Positions 1 through 8,921 of a DNA stretch of 64,000 bases are shown in pieces. Position 1 is the stretch's first letter. Every line of letters starts with the position of its first letter. The DNA lies in assembly GCF_002155425.1 (NCBI RefSeq), contig NZ_MUYG01000011.1, positions 62,001 through 126,000 on the forward strand, in the 5' to 3' direction. The position numbers were made by a program, and so were the translations under genes. Below the pieces are notes generated by a model. The model had not been told where the DNA came from, did not search any database, and saw only the letters and a list, made by a program, of their open reading frames with translations. The DNA is from Erythrobacter donghaensis. Its GTDB lineage: Bacteria > Pseudomonadota > Alphaproteobacteria > Sphingomonadales > Sphingomonadaceae.

Positions 1-42
1 ACCCATTACGCCGTCCATAAGCAGTTCCGGGGGGGAAGCTGA

Positions 43-1776
43 ATGATTCTAGGTGCAGCCCGTGTTGGTGCGTTCGCGTCGCTTGTGGCTATCGCCACCG
101 CCGCGCCTCTGGCAGCCCAGTCCAACGGTCAGTCGGCCAACGATCTGCGCCTCCCCGATACCGAAAAGCAGGATGAACGCCAGGGCGTCCAGGTCCAGCG
201 CGATGCCGGGCTGAAGGCTGAATGCCCGTTCGACTCCAACCCGCTCAAGGTGACGCTCACTGGCGTAACTTTCGCCGATGCGCGTGGCGGGGTGCTTTCG
301 GAAAAGCTCGCCCGCTCGCTCGCCGGGGTCAGCGTGCCGCAGGGCGAACAGCCGATCCGGGTGATCTGCGACATTCGCGATGCCGCCAATCAGGCCCTGC
401 GCGCCGATGGCTGGATCGCCAGCGTGCAGGTGCCGCAGCAAGACCTTGAGGGCACGCTGCGGCTCGACGTGATCTCCGCCCGCCTCTCGGAAGTGCGGGT
501 CAGCGGCGATCCGGGGCCCTATCGCAATGCGCTGGCCAAGGTGCTCGGCCCGCTCGAGGCGCTCGATCCGCTCAACGAGCGTGAGGCCGAGCGTATTCTG
601 CTCAAGGCTTTCGACATTCCCGGTCTCAGCGTCAGGCTGGCCTTGGCGCCGTCGGGAGAGGGTGCCGGGATCGTGGTCGGCAACCTTTCGGTCGATTTCG
701 AACGCTATGCCGCCGTCTTCAACCTGCGCAATTACAACGCCCGCTCGATCGGACGCGAAACCGCCTTTGCGCGGGTCGATTTCCACGGGATCACCGGCCT
801 GTCGGACCGCACCTTCATCGGCGGGCAGACCACTTTCGATTTCGACGAGCAATATATCGTGCAGGCCGGGCATGAATTCGGTCTGGGGTCGAGCGGCCTC
901 AGGCTCGGGGGGCAGGTAACCCATGCCTGGTCGCGGCCCGATGTCCAGAACCTCGATCTGGAAACCAAGACCCTGCTCGCCAATGTCGCGCTGACCTATC
1001 CGCTGGTGCGCACTCCGATGAAGTCGTCGGACCTGTCGCTGGGGTTCGACTACATCGATCAGGACACCTCGGTCGGGGTGATCGATCTCAGTCAGGATTC
1101 GCTGCGCACGCTCTATGTCCGGGCCGAGACGCAGGGGCGGATGAACCGGCTCGACCGGTCGACCTGGCTGACCTATGCGGCCTTCGCCGAGGTGCGCAAG
1201 GGGATCGATGTGATGGGGGCGACCCAGTTCGGCCCGCCCTTCGGCTTTGCCCAGACCGACGGTATCTCCGCCTCGCGCCCGTTTGGCGATGCCGAGGCGC
1301 TGGTGGTGCGCGGCGGGTTCGACGCGACCGCCTTCATCAACGAGACCTTCGATCTGCGCGCGCGGGTGGAAGGCCAGTGGACCGACGATCCGCTGCTCAA
1401 TTTCGACGAATATTCGATCGGCAACCTCAGCATCGGGCGGGGCTATGATCCGGGCGCAAACAGCGGCGACCGCGCGATCGGCTTTTCGGGCGAGGCCGGT
1501 GTGACCGTGTTCGACGACGACGAGTCCCGCACCCGCGTGAAGGCCTTCGCCTTCTACGACATCATCAAGCTGCGCAATCTCGATCCCTTCACCCCTTCGC
1601 CCGAACGCACGCTGGCATCGGTCGGGGGCGGGGTACGCGTGTTCATGGGCAACGGCATCAATGCCGAGGTTGCCTATGCCAAGCCGCTCGACCGGGCGCT
1701 GGCGATCGACGCGGAAAAACCGCCCGAGCGCCTGCTCTTCACCCTGACGACCCGCTTCCCCGCACTGTTCCGTTAA
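43..1776 (+). CDS. TpsB-type outer-membrane transporter (ShlB/FhaC/HecB family)
   Basis: This is the pore component of a two-partner secretion (type Vb) system: it sits in the outer membrane and exports the TpsA exoprotein encoded next. The 577-aa protein has an N-terminal signal peptide (residues 1 to about 25, ending near LAAQ) and a POTRA-like periplasmic part (about 65-230). The remainder is a long beta-rich segment (about 235-577) that fits a 16-strand barrel. The R466-G467-Y468 triplet matches the conserved VRGY/F loop-6 tip of TpsB barrels. The ATG at 43 follows a G-rich Shine-Dalgarno stretch (29-38). Length is normal for the family. The gene ends 27 bp before the TpsA gene, so the two are almost certainly co-transcribed. 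The promoter lies left of the window. Identification as TpsB is firm; that its substrate is the neighbouring TpsA is inferred from adjacency. Confidence 0.9.
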   Translation: MILGAARVGAFASLVAIATAAPLAAQSNGQSANDLRLPDTEKQDERQGVQVQRDAGLKAECPFDSNPLKVTLTGVTFADARGGVLSEKLARSLAGVSVPQGEQPIRVICDIRDAANQALRADGWIASVQVPQQDLEGTLRLDVISARLSEVRVSGDPGPYRNALAKVLGPLEALDPLNEREAERILLKAFDIPGLSVRLALAPSGEGAGIVVGNLSVDFERYAAVFNLRNYNARSIGRETAFARVDFHGITGLSDRTFIGGQTTFDFDEQYIVQAGHEFGLGSSGLRLGGQVTHAWSRPDVQNLDLETKTLLANVALTYPLVRTPMKSSDLSLGFDYIDQDTSVGVIDLSQDSLRTLYVRAETQGRMNRLDRSTWLTYAAFAEVRKGIDVMGATQFGPPFGFAQTDGISASRPFGDAEALVVRGGFDATAFINETFDLRARVEGQWTDDPLLNFDEYSIGNLSIGRGYDPGANSGDRAIGFSGEAGVTVFDDDESRTRVKAFAFYDIIKLRNLDPFTPSPERTLASVGGGVRVFMGNGINAEVAYAKPLDRALAIDAEKPPERLLFTLTTRFPALFR

Positions 1777-1803
1777 GCCGCTCAGGCGACAGGAGAATTC
1801 GAG

Positions 1804-4800
1804 ATGGCAAACGCGAACCGCACCTTCCGCTCGAGCATGATGCTCTCCACCGCTCTGGCCGCGATGGTCGCGATGCCGGGGGTGGCCCATGCGCAGCTGG
1901 TGAGAGCCGGCGATCTCATCGATGCGATCGATGACGGCGGCAATCCCGGCCAGCTGACCGTGACCGACACCAGCGCCACGCGCACCGACATGCGCGTGCT
2001 CGCGCCGGTGGTGGTGGCCAACTGGAACCGGTTCAACGTTCCGCTCAACAATTCGGTGGTGATCGCCAACGGCACCGCCAACCCCACGGCGACGCTGATC
2101 AACCGCGTGATCGCGGGCGGCCCGGCCTCGTCGATCCTCGGCAGCATCGACGCGCCTGACGTCAACCTGTGGCTGATCAACCAGAACGGCATCCTGTTCG
2201 GCGGTGACGGCACCGTCACCAGCGCCTCTTTCTTCGCCTCGACGCTGGATGTCAGCGATGCCGACCTGTTCGATTTCTACAATGGCACCGATCTGGCCGG
2301 GAACGGCTCGGGCACGCTGAACTTCGGCGGATCGCTCGGCAACAATATCCGCACCGGCGGTCCGGGCTACAATTTCATCACCGACGGTTCGGTGATGTTC
2401 GTGTCCGAACAGCTCACCCTCAATGCGGATATCGATGCGGGCAGCGGCACGGTCAGCTTCGTCACGGCTGCGGATGTCGATGTCGCCTTCACACCGGGCA
2501 GCCCGCTGACCTACACGGTCAACAGCGGCACCACCATCGCGCGCGGGCAGAGCATTTCGGGCACGGTGCGGGGCGATAGCGTCGATTTCCACATGGTCAC
2601 CGACACCGGCGTGGTGGACGCGGTGCTGCGGGTGAATGCGCTGGTCACCGCGACCGGCGCGACCGCCACCTCGAACGGCATCCGCCTCTTCGCCGACAGT
2701 CCGGACGCGGCGGTCGATGTGTTCATCAACGGCGCCTGGGTCAGCAGCGATACGGTCAGCATGGTCACCGACGGCGACCTGCGCGCCACGGCCACGCTGA
2801 CGGGCACCGCCATCGATGGGGCTGCGGGCGGGACGCTGTTCGTCAGCGATCTCAACGCCACCGAGGGCGGGATCGACCTGGCGAGCGCCTCCTCGACCCT
2901 CACGGCGGGCAACCTCACCGCGACCGGCGGCGACATCACGCTGCTTGCGCCGGGCAATATCACCACCGGCAACCTGACCGCGAGCCCGTTCCGCGGCACC
3001 GGCGGCGGGATCGATGTCGAGAGCACCGGCGGAAGGCTGATCCTCGGCGTGCTCGATGCCGATACCGACATTGCGCTCGATGCCTTCGGGCGGATCACCA
3101 CCGGCGCGATCCGGGCAGGGGGAGACCTCGATGTCGGCATGGCGAGCGCGCCCGAAGCGGTGCGCTTCAATGGCGATGTCATCGCGGCCGCGATCCGGAT
3201 CGACACCATCGGTGCGTTCAACGCGCTGGGCCTGACCGCACGCTCGGGCGACTTGTCGGTCGACGCGCTGAGCATCGCCGCAGGCGCAGTGCGCGCCAAT
3301 CGCGGCAGTGTGGATCTGCTTGCGAACGGGGCGATCACCACCGCCTCGATAACCGCCGATGCGCAGGATCTGGCGGGCGGTACCCTGTCGGTGCGCAGCC
3401 TCAGCGGCGGCGCGCTCAACCTCGGCAACCTCGCCTCGGGCGGGGACATGACGCTGGCAACCACCGGCAACATCATCGCGGGCAGCGCGATTGCGCGGAA
3501 CGGCGCGCTGCTGGTCGGCGGCGTCGCGACACCGAACAACGTCACCTTCAACGGCAATATTTCCGCCACCAGCGTGACAGTCGATGCGCTCGGCGCGTTC
3601 CGGGGACAGGGTGTAACCGCGACCGCGGGCGGGGTCGATATCGACGCCGATCTGATCGCAGCCGGCAATATCCGCGCGACCGGCGGCGATGTGGTGCTGG
3701 ATTCGGTTCGCGCGGTCACCGCCGGGAATGTCACGGCCACGACTGTGGCGGGCGTGGGCGGTGCGATAGACATCGACAGCGTCAACGGCGCGCTGACGCT
3801 GGGCAATCTTTCGGGCGGGGCGGACATCACGCTCGATACCACCCGCAGCATTCAGGCCGGGAGCGTCACCACAACCGGCGGTGCGCTGACCGTGGGCGCA
3901 GGGGCGGTGCCGACCAGCGTGACCTTCACCGGCAATGCCTCGGCGCAGAGCATCACCATCGACACCACCGGCGCCTTTGCCGGCGGCGCATTGACGGCGA
4001 CCGCAGGCAATGTCGATGTCGATGCGCTCACGATCACGGCAGGCGCGGTGCGCGCGACCGGCGGCGATGTGCTGCTGGCCGCCGATGGCGCGATCACGAC
4101 CGGCAATGTCACCGCCACCACGGTCGCCGGTACAGGCGGCGCGATCGATATCGAAAGCGTCAGCGGCAATCTCACGCTTGGCAACCTGACCGGCGGCGCG
4201 GGAATCGCGCTCGACACGAGCGGCGCGATCAGCGCAGGCAGCGTCAATGCGGGCGGCGCGCTGACAGTCGGCGGCGGGTCGGACCCGGCCAGCGCCATCT
4301 TCAGCGGCAATGTCGTCGCGCAGAGCATTGCGGTCGACACGCTCGGCGCTTTCCAGAGCAGCGGGCTGACCGCGACGGCGGGCGGGGTCACGGTCGACGC
4401 CACCACCATCACCGCGGGCGATATCCGCGCGACCGGCGATGCCGTGCTGCTGAACGCCAGCGGCGCGATCACCACCGGCAATGTCACCGCGAATGGGGCG
4501 GCGATCACCATCGCCAGCAGCGGCGGCGGAGCCTTGTCGCTCGGCAATCTGGCGGCGGACGGCGCCATCGCGCTCGACACCACCGGCAGCCTCACCGCCG
4601 GATCGGCGCTGGCGCGCGGCGGTGCGCTGACGGTCGGCGGGATGCTGGTGCCCTCCTCGGTCACCTTCACCGGCAATATCGCGGGCGACAGTGTTTCGGT
4701 GCTTACCACGGGTGCCTTCGACGGGCGCTCCGTCACCGCCAATGCCGGCGGGATCAGCATCGATGCCGCCACGATAAGCGCACTGGCGCTCTCGGCCACC

Positions 4801-7800
4801 GGCGGCGATGTCGATCTGGCGGCGGCCGGCAATATCGGCACCGGCGCGATCACCGCGACCGGGGCGATCACCGCCATAACTTCAGGCGCGGGCAGCAACC
4901 TGACGCTCGGCAATCTCGCGGCCGGACTGGGCATCACGCTCGATGCCGACGGCGCGATCGCCACCGGCCGCATCACTGCGAGCGGCGGGCCGCTGGCGGT
5001 GGGTCTCGGCTCCTCGGCGGACAGCGTGACCTTCGGCGGCGATGCCAGCGCGCAGAGCATCAGCGTGCTGACCACCGGGGCCTTCAACGGTGCGGGCCTG
5101 ACCGCGACCGCGGGCGGCGTTTCGGTCGACGCGGCCAGCATTACCGCTGGCGCGATTGCGGCGACCGGCGGCGATGTCTATCTGATTGCGCCGGGCGCGA
5201 TCGCCACCGGCAACATCACCGCGCTCGCGTTGATGGGCATGGGCGGCTCGATCGACGTCGAGAGCAGCGGCGGCGGGCTGACGCTCGGCAACCTCGATGC
5301 CGACGGTGCGATCACGCTCGACGCGATCGACGCGATCACCACCGGTGCGATCACCGCGCGCGGCGGGGCGCTGGAGGTGGGTCTGTCCTCGGCCCCGACC
5401 AGCGTGACCTTCGGCGGCAATGCCACGGCGCAGAGCATCAGCGTGCTGGGCGGCGATCTGTTCACCGGTCAGGCGCTGACCGCGACGGCGGGCAGCGTGA
5501 CGATTTCGGCCGGGGCGATTTCGGCCGGGGCGATCACCGCCATGGGCGGCGATGTCGACCTCAGCGCCTTTCAGGACATTGGCACGGGCGCGATTGTGGC
5601 TTCGGGCGCGATCACGGTCGAAAGCAACGCGGCTGACGGCAATCTGACGCTGGGCGCGCTGACGGCGGGGCTGGACATTACGCTCGATGCGGGCGGCATG
5701 ATCACCACCGCAGGCCCGGTCACTTCGACCGGCGGGGCGCTGATCGTCGGGCTCGGCTCGTCGGTCGACAGCGTGACCTTTGGCGGCAATGCTGCGGCGC
5801 AGAGCATCACCGTGCTGACCACCGGCGCCTTCCAAGGCGCGGGCCTGACCGCGACCGCGGGCGACGTGTCGGTCAATGCCGCCAGTATCGCGGCGGCGGC
5901 GCTTTCGGCGACCGGCGGCGATGTCAGCCTGATCGCGGAGGGCGATATCACCACCGCCGCGATCGGCGCGACGGGGGCAATCCTCGTCGACAGCACCGGG
6001 GCCGATGGTGATCTTACGCTCGGCAATCTTTCGGCCGGGCTGGGGATCACGCTTGATGCCGAAGGGGCGATCCGCGCAGGGGCAGCCACCGCGACGGGCG
6101 GCGCGCTGCTGGCGGGGCTCAATTCCTCGGCGGACAGCATCACCTTCGGCGGCGCAGTCAGCGCAGTCGCGATCGAACTGCGCAGCGCTGGCGAAGTGCT
6201 GGCGGGCGAGCGCGACGGCGACGGAATGCTGGTGCGGCGCACCAACATGACCGCGACCGGCGGCAGCATCATCATCGATGCCGGAGCGATCACCACCGGC
6301 GCGCTGGCGGCGACCGGCGGCAACGTCGATCTGTCGGCGGTCGGCGATATCGACACGCTCGGCATCACCGCAACCGGCCTGATCGATGTCGACAGCACCG
6401 GCATGGGCGGCGATCTGCGGCTTGGCGCACTGTCGGCAGGGCAGACCATCGACCTGTCGGCGGATGGCGATATCGTCACGGGCGCTATCACCGCAGTCGG
6501 CGCGCTGACCGTGGGCGAGGGCCCCTCGGCTGACAGCGTCACTTTCGGCGGCACGGTCTCGGCGCGCAGCATCTCGGTGCGCAGCGCGGGCGAAGTGCTG
6601 GCGGGCGAGCGCGATCCGGCACGGCGCGCCAATCTTACCGCGACCGGCGGGGACGTCAGCATCATCGCAGACAGCATCACCACCGGCTCGATCACCGCCA
6701 ATGGCGGCAACGTCGTGCTGCGCGGCACGGGCAATGTCGATACCATCGGGCTCACCGCACTGCGGGTGGCAGGCGTGGGCGGGACGGTGGACAGCCGTAG
6801 CATGGGCGGTGCGGTCAGCCACGGCGTGATCAGTGCCGATGTCCTCGTCAATCTCATGGCGGCGGGCGCCGTCAACACGGGCCCCATCACCGCGCGCAGC
6901 GGCGGCGTGACCGTCAACGGCAACGCGATCACCATCACCGGGGCAACCTCGGCCACCGGCGGCGACGTGCGGCTGACCGCGCTCCGGAATATCACCACGG
7001 GCGATATCACGGCGGTGGAAGCTGGTGGTTCGGGCGGAGCGATCGAGGTGCTCAGCACCGGCACCGGGACGAGCGCCGGAGCGCTCACGCTCGGCACGCT
7101 CGATGCGGCGCGGCTGGTCAATCTGACCGCGGGCGGCGCGATTGCCACCCGTGCGATCACCGCGCGCCGGGGATCGATCACCGGCAATGGTGACAGTATC
7201 GCGATCACCGGCACCGCTACCGCAACCGGCGGCGATGTGGTGCTGACCGCGCTGCGCAACATCACGGCGACCGGCGCGATCACCGCGATCCGTTCGGGCA
7301 ATCTGGGCGGTGCGATCGATATCCAGAGCACCGGGACGGGGGCGAATGCGGGGATCCTCAACCTCGCAGCGCTGCTGGCCGATCTCGGGATCGAGCTGGA
7401 CGCAGGCGGCGCGATCACCACCGGCGCGATGACGGCGCGCAATGGTGCGGTCGATGTGAACGGCCTCGCCATCACGATCAACGGCCCGACGTCGGCCACC
7501 GGCGGCGACGTGGTGCTGCTGGCGACCAATGCCATCACCACCGGGGCGATCACCACCAACCGGGCGATCGATATCGACAGCACCGCTGGCGGCGCGCTAA
7601 CGCTCGGCGCACTCGATGCGGGCCGCGGCATCACGCTCGATACCACCGGCGCCGTGGCGACCGGCGCGGTTACGGCTGTGAATGACGTGGTCGTCGGCGG
7701 CACGCGCATCGCCAGCAACGTCACCTTCGGCGGCCCGCTCCAGGCGGCCAACCTCCGGGTCGAGGCGACTGGCCTTGTCACAGCGAACGCGATCGCGGTG

Positions 7801-8907
7801 GGCGCAGGCGCGGTCGATATCGAGGCTGCCAATGCCGAGCTTCTGGGCGCGGTCACCGCAGGCAACGTGCTGCTCAAGTCGCGCGGCAACGGCAGCATCG
7901 GTCTCGGCAGCGCGGCGGGGACGATGTCGCTCACCGACGCCGAGCTTGACCGGATCAGCACCGGCAGTCTGGTGATCGATGCAGGCACCGGTGCGATCGG
8001 CGTTGCCGGGGTTTCGTTCCGGGATCAGACCGGCAGCAACACCGTGACGCTGGCGACCACCGGCACCATCGCCATCACCGGCGACCTGTCGGGCACCGGC
8101 GCCGCGCGCACCTTCCGGCTCGGCGGGGCGGCGGACGGCTCGGGCGTCGCATCGCGGATCACCGCCAATATCGACGCCGCGACCATCAATCTGGGTACGG
8201 CGGCGCTCGATTTGCGGGGCGAGAACATCGTCTTCGGCCAGGAGGCGTTGATCAAGAAGGTCGAGGGACTCTCACTCGACCAGCAGGTGAAGGAGCTTAT
8301 CGGCAACGCCGAATCGCTGCTCTACACGCCGCAGAACCTCAGCGCCGCACGGCTGGCCAATCCGACCTACCTGATCGCCGGGAAGATGACGGTGACCTAT
8401 GGCGGCTCGGCGCTGTTCCAGAATTCCGCGCCGCGTGACGGGGGCAATGCCTTTGAAGGGGTGCAATTGGGCGGCACGGGCGCGCCGGCCGGGGCTCCGC
8501 TGGTGCTCAACCCGTTGGTCGCCGGCACGATCGAGGACCGCGAAGTGGTGAGTGGCAACGTCTTTGCGCTGTTCGGCAGCATCAACGGGTTCACCGGACC
8601 GGCGGCAGCGCTGGGCGGGGATTCGCTGATCAGCGTCAACGACCGGCTCCTTGCCCCCGCCTCGCGCGTCAACGGCTGCATCATCGGCAGCGGCGAAGGC
8701 TGCGTCACCACCATCGTCGGCAACTTCGTCATGAACCTGCCGCGGCAGGTGATCGAGCCGATCGTCGCCGAAGAAGGCGATCCGGTGCCGTTCGATCCGC
8801 TGGTCGGAACCAACAACGAAGGCCTGTTCTCCGACGCGGCAACCGCGCCCAAGGACGACAAGGACTGCGAACAGCGCGATGCCAACGGCGTCTGCGTGAT
8901 CAAGTAA
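1804..8907 (+). CDS. TpsA exoprotein: filamentous haemagglutinin N-terminal domain with long repeat region
   Basis: This 2367-aa secreted beta-helical exoprotein is the substrate of the upstream TpsB pore. Residues 1-30 are a Sec signal peptide ending AHAQ. The TPS secretion domain follows (about 32-250), with the diagnostic N126-Q-N-G-I-L-F-G motif, a variant of NPNGI. From about residue 360 to 1985 the protein is built from Gly/Ala/Thr-rich beta-helix repeats. Recurring signatures are TATGG(D/N)V, ITTGxITA, LTLGNL and VTFGGN; see the repeat entry. The C-terminal ~300 residues are non-repetitive and end with two Cys near the terminus (C in EQRDANG-V-C). No recognisable toxin domain (CdiA-CT, VENN, nuclease) is seen, so an adhesin or surface-filament role is more likely than contact-dependent inhibition. 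The ATG at 1804 has AGGAG about 9 nt upstream. The CHAT protease gene follows after 14 bp. Confidence 0.9.
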   Translation: MANANRTFRSSMMLSTALAAMVAMPGVAHAQLVRAGDLIDAIDDGGNPGQLTVTDTSATRTDMRVLAPVVVANWNRFNVPLNNSVVIANGTANPTATLINRVIAGGPASSILGSIDAPDVNLWLINQNGILFGGDGTVTSASFFASTLDVSDADLFDFYNGTDLAGNGSGTLNFGGSLGNNIRTGGPGYNFITDGSVMFVSEQLTLNADIDAGSGTVSFVTAADVDVAFTPGSPLTYTVNSGTTIARGQSISGTVRGDSVDFHMVTDTGVVDAVLRVNALVTATGATATSNGIRLFADSPDAAVDVFINGAWVSSDTVSMVTDGDLRATATLTGTAIDGAAGGTLFVSDLNATEGGIDLASASSTLTAGNLTATGGDITLLAPGNITTGNLTASPFRGTGGGIDVESTGGRLILGVLDADTDIALDAFGRITTGAIRAGGDLDVGMASAPEAVRFNGDVIAAAIRIDTIGAFNALGLTARSGDLSVDALSIAAGAVRANRGSVDLLANGAITTASITADAQDLAGGTLSVRSLSGGALNLGNLASGGDMTLATTGNIIAGSAIARNGALLVGGVATPNNVTFNGNISATSVTVDALGAFRGQGVTATAGGVDIDADLIAAGNIRATGGDVVLDSVRAVTAGNVTATTVAGVGGAIDIDSVNGALTLGNLSGGADITLDTTRSIQAGSVTTTGGALTVGAGAVPTSVTFTGNASAQSITIDTTGAFAGGALTATAGNVDVDALTITAGAVRATGGDVLLAADGAITTGNVTATTVAGTGGAIDIESVSGNLTLGNLTGGAGIALDTSGAISAGSVNAGGALTVGGGSDPASAIFSGNVVAQSIAVDTLGAFQSSGLTATAGGVTVDATTITAGDIRATGDAVLLNASGAITTGNVTANGAAITIASSGGGALSLGNLAADGAIALDTTGSLTAGSALARGGALTVGGMLVPSSVTFTGNIAGDSVSVLTTGAFDGRSVTANAGGISIDAATISALALSATGGDVDLAAAGNIGTGAITATGAITAITSGAGSNLTLGNLAAGLGITLDADGAIATGRITASGGPLAVGLGSSADSVTFGGDASAQSISVLTTGAFNGAGLTATAGGVSVDAASITAGAIAATGGDVYLIAPGAIATGNITALALMGMGGSIDVESSGGGLTLGNLDADGAITLDAIDAITTGAITARGGALEVGLSSAPTSVTFGGNATAQSISVLGGDLFTGQALTATAGSVTISAGAISAGAITAMGGDVDLSAFQDIGTGAIVASGAITVESNAADGNLTLGALTAGLDITLDAGGMITTAGPVTSTGGALIVGLGSSVDSVTFGGNAAAQSITVLTTGAFQGAGLTATAGDVSVNAASIAAAALSATGGDVSLIAEGDITTAAIGATGAILVDSTGADGDLTLGNLSAGLGITLDAEGAIRAGAATATGGALLAGLNSSADSITFGGAVSAVAIELRSAGEVLAGERDGDGMLVRRTNMTATGGSIIIDAGAITTGALAATGGNVDLSAVGDIDTLGITATGLIDVDSTGMGGDLRLGALSAGQTIDLSADGDIVTGAITAVGALTVGEGPSADSVTFGGTVSARSISVRSAGEVLAGERDPARRANLTATGGDVSIIADSITTGSITANGGNVVLRGTGNVDTIGLTALRVAGVGGTVDSRSMGGAVSHGVISADVLVNLMAAGAVNTGPITARSGGVTVNGNAITITGATSATGGDVRLTALRNITTGDITAVEAGGSGGAIEVLSTGTGTSAGALTLGTLDAARLVNLTAGGAIATRAITARRGSITGNGDSIAITGTATATGGDVVLTALRNITATGAITAIRSGNLGGAIDIQSTGTGANAGILNLAALLADLGIELDAGGAITTGAMTARNGAVDVNGLAITINGPTSATGGDVVLLATNAITTGAITTNRAIDIDSTAGGALTLGALDAGRGITLDTTGAVATGAVTAVNDVVVGGTRIASNVTFGGPLQAANLRVEATGLVTANAIAVGAGAVDIEAANAELLGAVTAGNVLLKSRGNGSIGLGSAAGTMSLTDAELDRISTGSLVIDAGTGAIGVAGVSFRDQTGSNTVTLATTGTIAITGDLSGTGAARTFRLGGAADGSGVASRITANIDAATINLGTAALDLRGENIVFGQEALIKKVEGLSLDQQVKELIGNAESLLYTPQNLSAARLANPTYLIAGKMTVTYGGSALFQNSAPRDGGNAFEGVQLGGTGAPAGAPLVLNPLVAGTIEDREVVSGNVFALFGSINGFTGPAAALGGDSLISVNDRLLAPASRVNGCIIGSGEGCVTTIVGNFVMNLPRQVIEPIVAEEGDPVPFDPLVGTNNEGLFSDAATAPKDDKDCEQRDANGVCVIK
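2890..7760 (+). repeat. Degenerate long internal repeats of the TpsA gene
   Basis: In-frame direct repeats of roughly 363-399 bp (about 121-133 aa) lie inside the exoprotein gene. The VTF(G/T/N)GN-type segment recurs near 3160, 3541, 3919, 4294, 4660, 5026, 5404, 5776, 6139 and 6538, with a more distant copy near 7720. Each unit also carries TATGG(D/N)V, an ITTGxI(T)A turn and an LTLGNL segment. Copies near 6139 and 6538 differ from the others by a RSAGEVLAGERD insertion. The repeats are diverged rather than identical, so they are an old expansion. Spacing was read by eye. Confidence 0.85.
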
Positions 8908-8921
8908 GGAGCGATAGCGAC

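Noticed and set aside
49-2592. Long open frame on the minus strand opposite the TpsB/TpsA genes
   Set aside because: Product is a His/Arg/Glu-rich mix without family features and lies antisense to well-supported genes; typical of GC-rich DNA.
4882-7988. Long minus-strand open frames opposite the TpsA repeat region
   Set aside because: Ala/Ser/Pro-rich translations arise from the repeat codons of TpsA; no start context or family.
43-8907. Contact-dependent inhibition (CDI) locus
   Set aside because: No VENN-type boundary, toxin domain or small immunity gene follows TpsA; the CHAT gene occupies the place.
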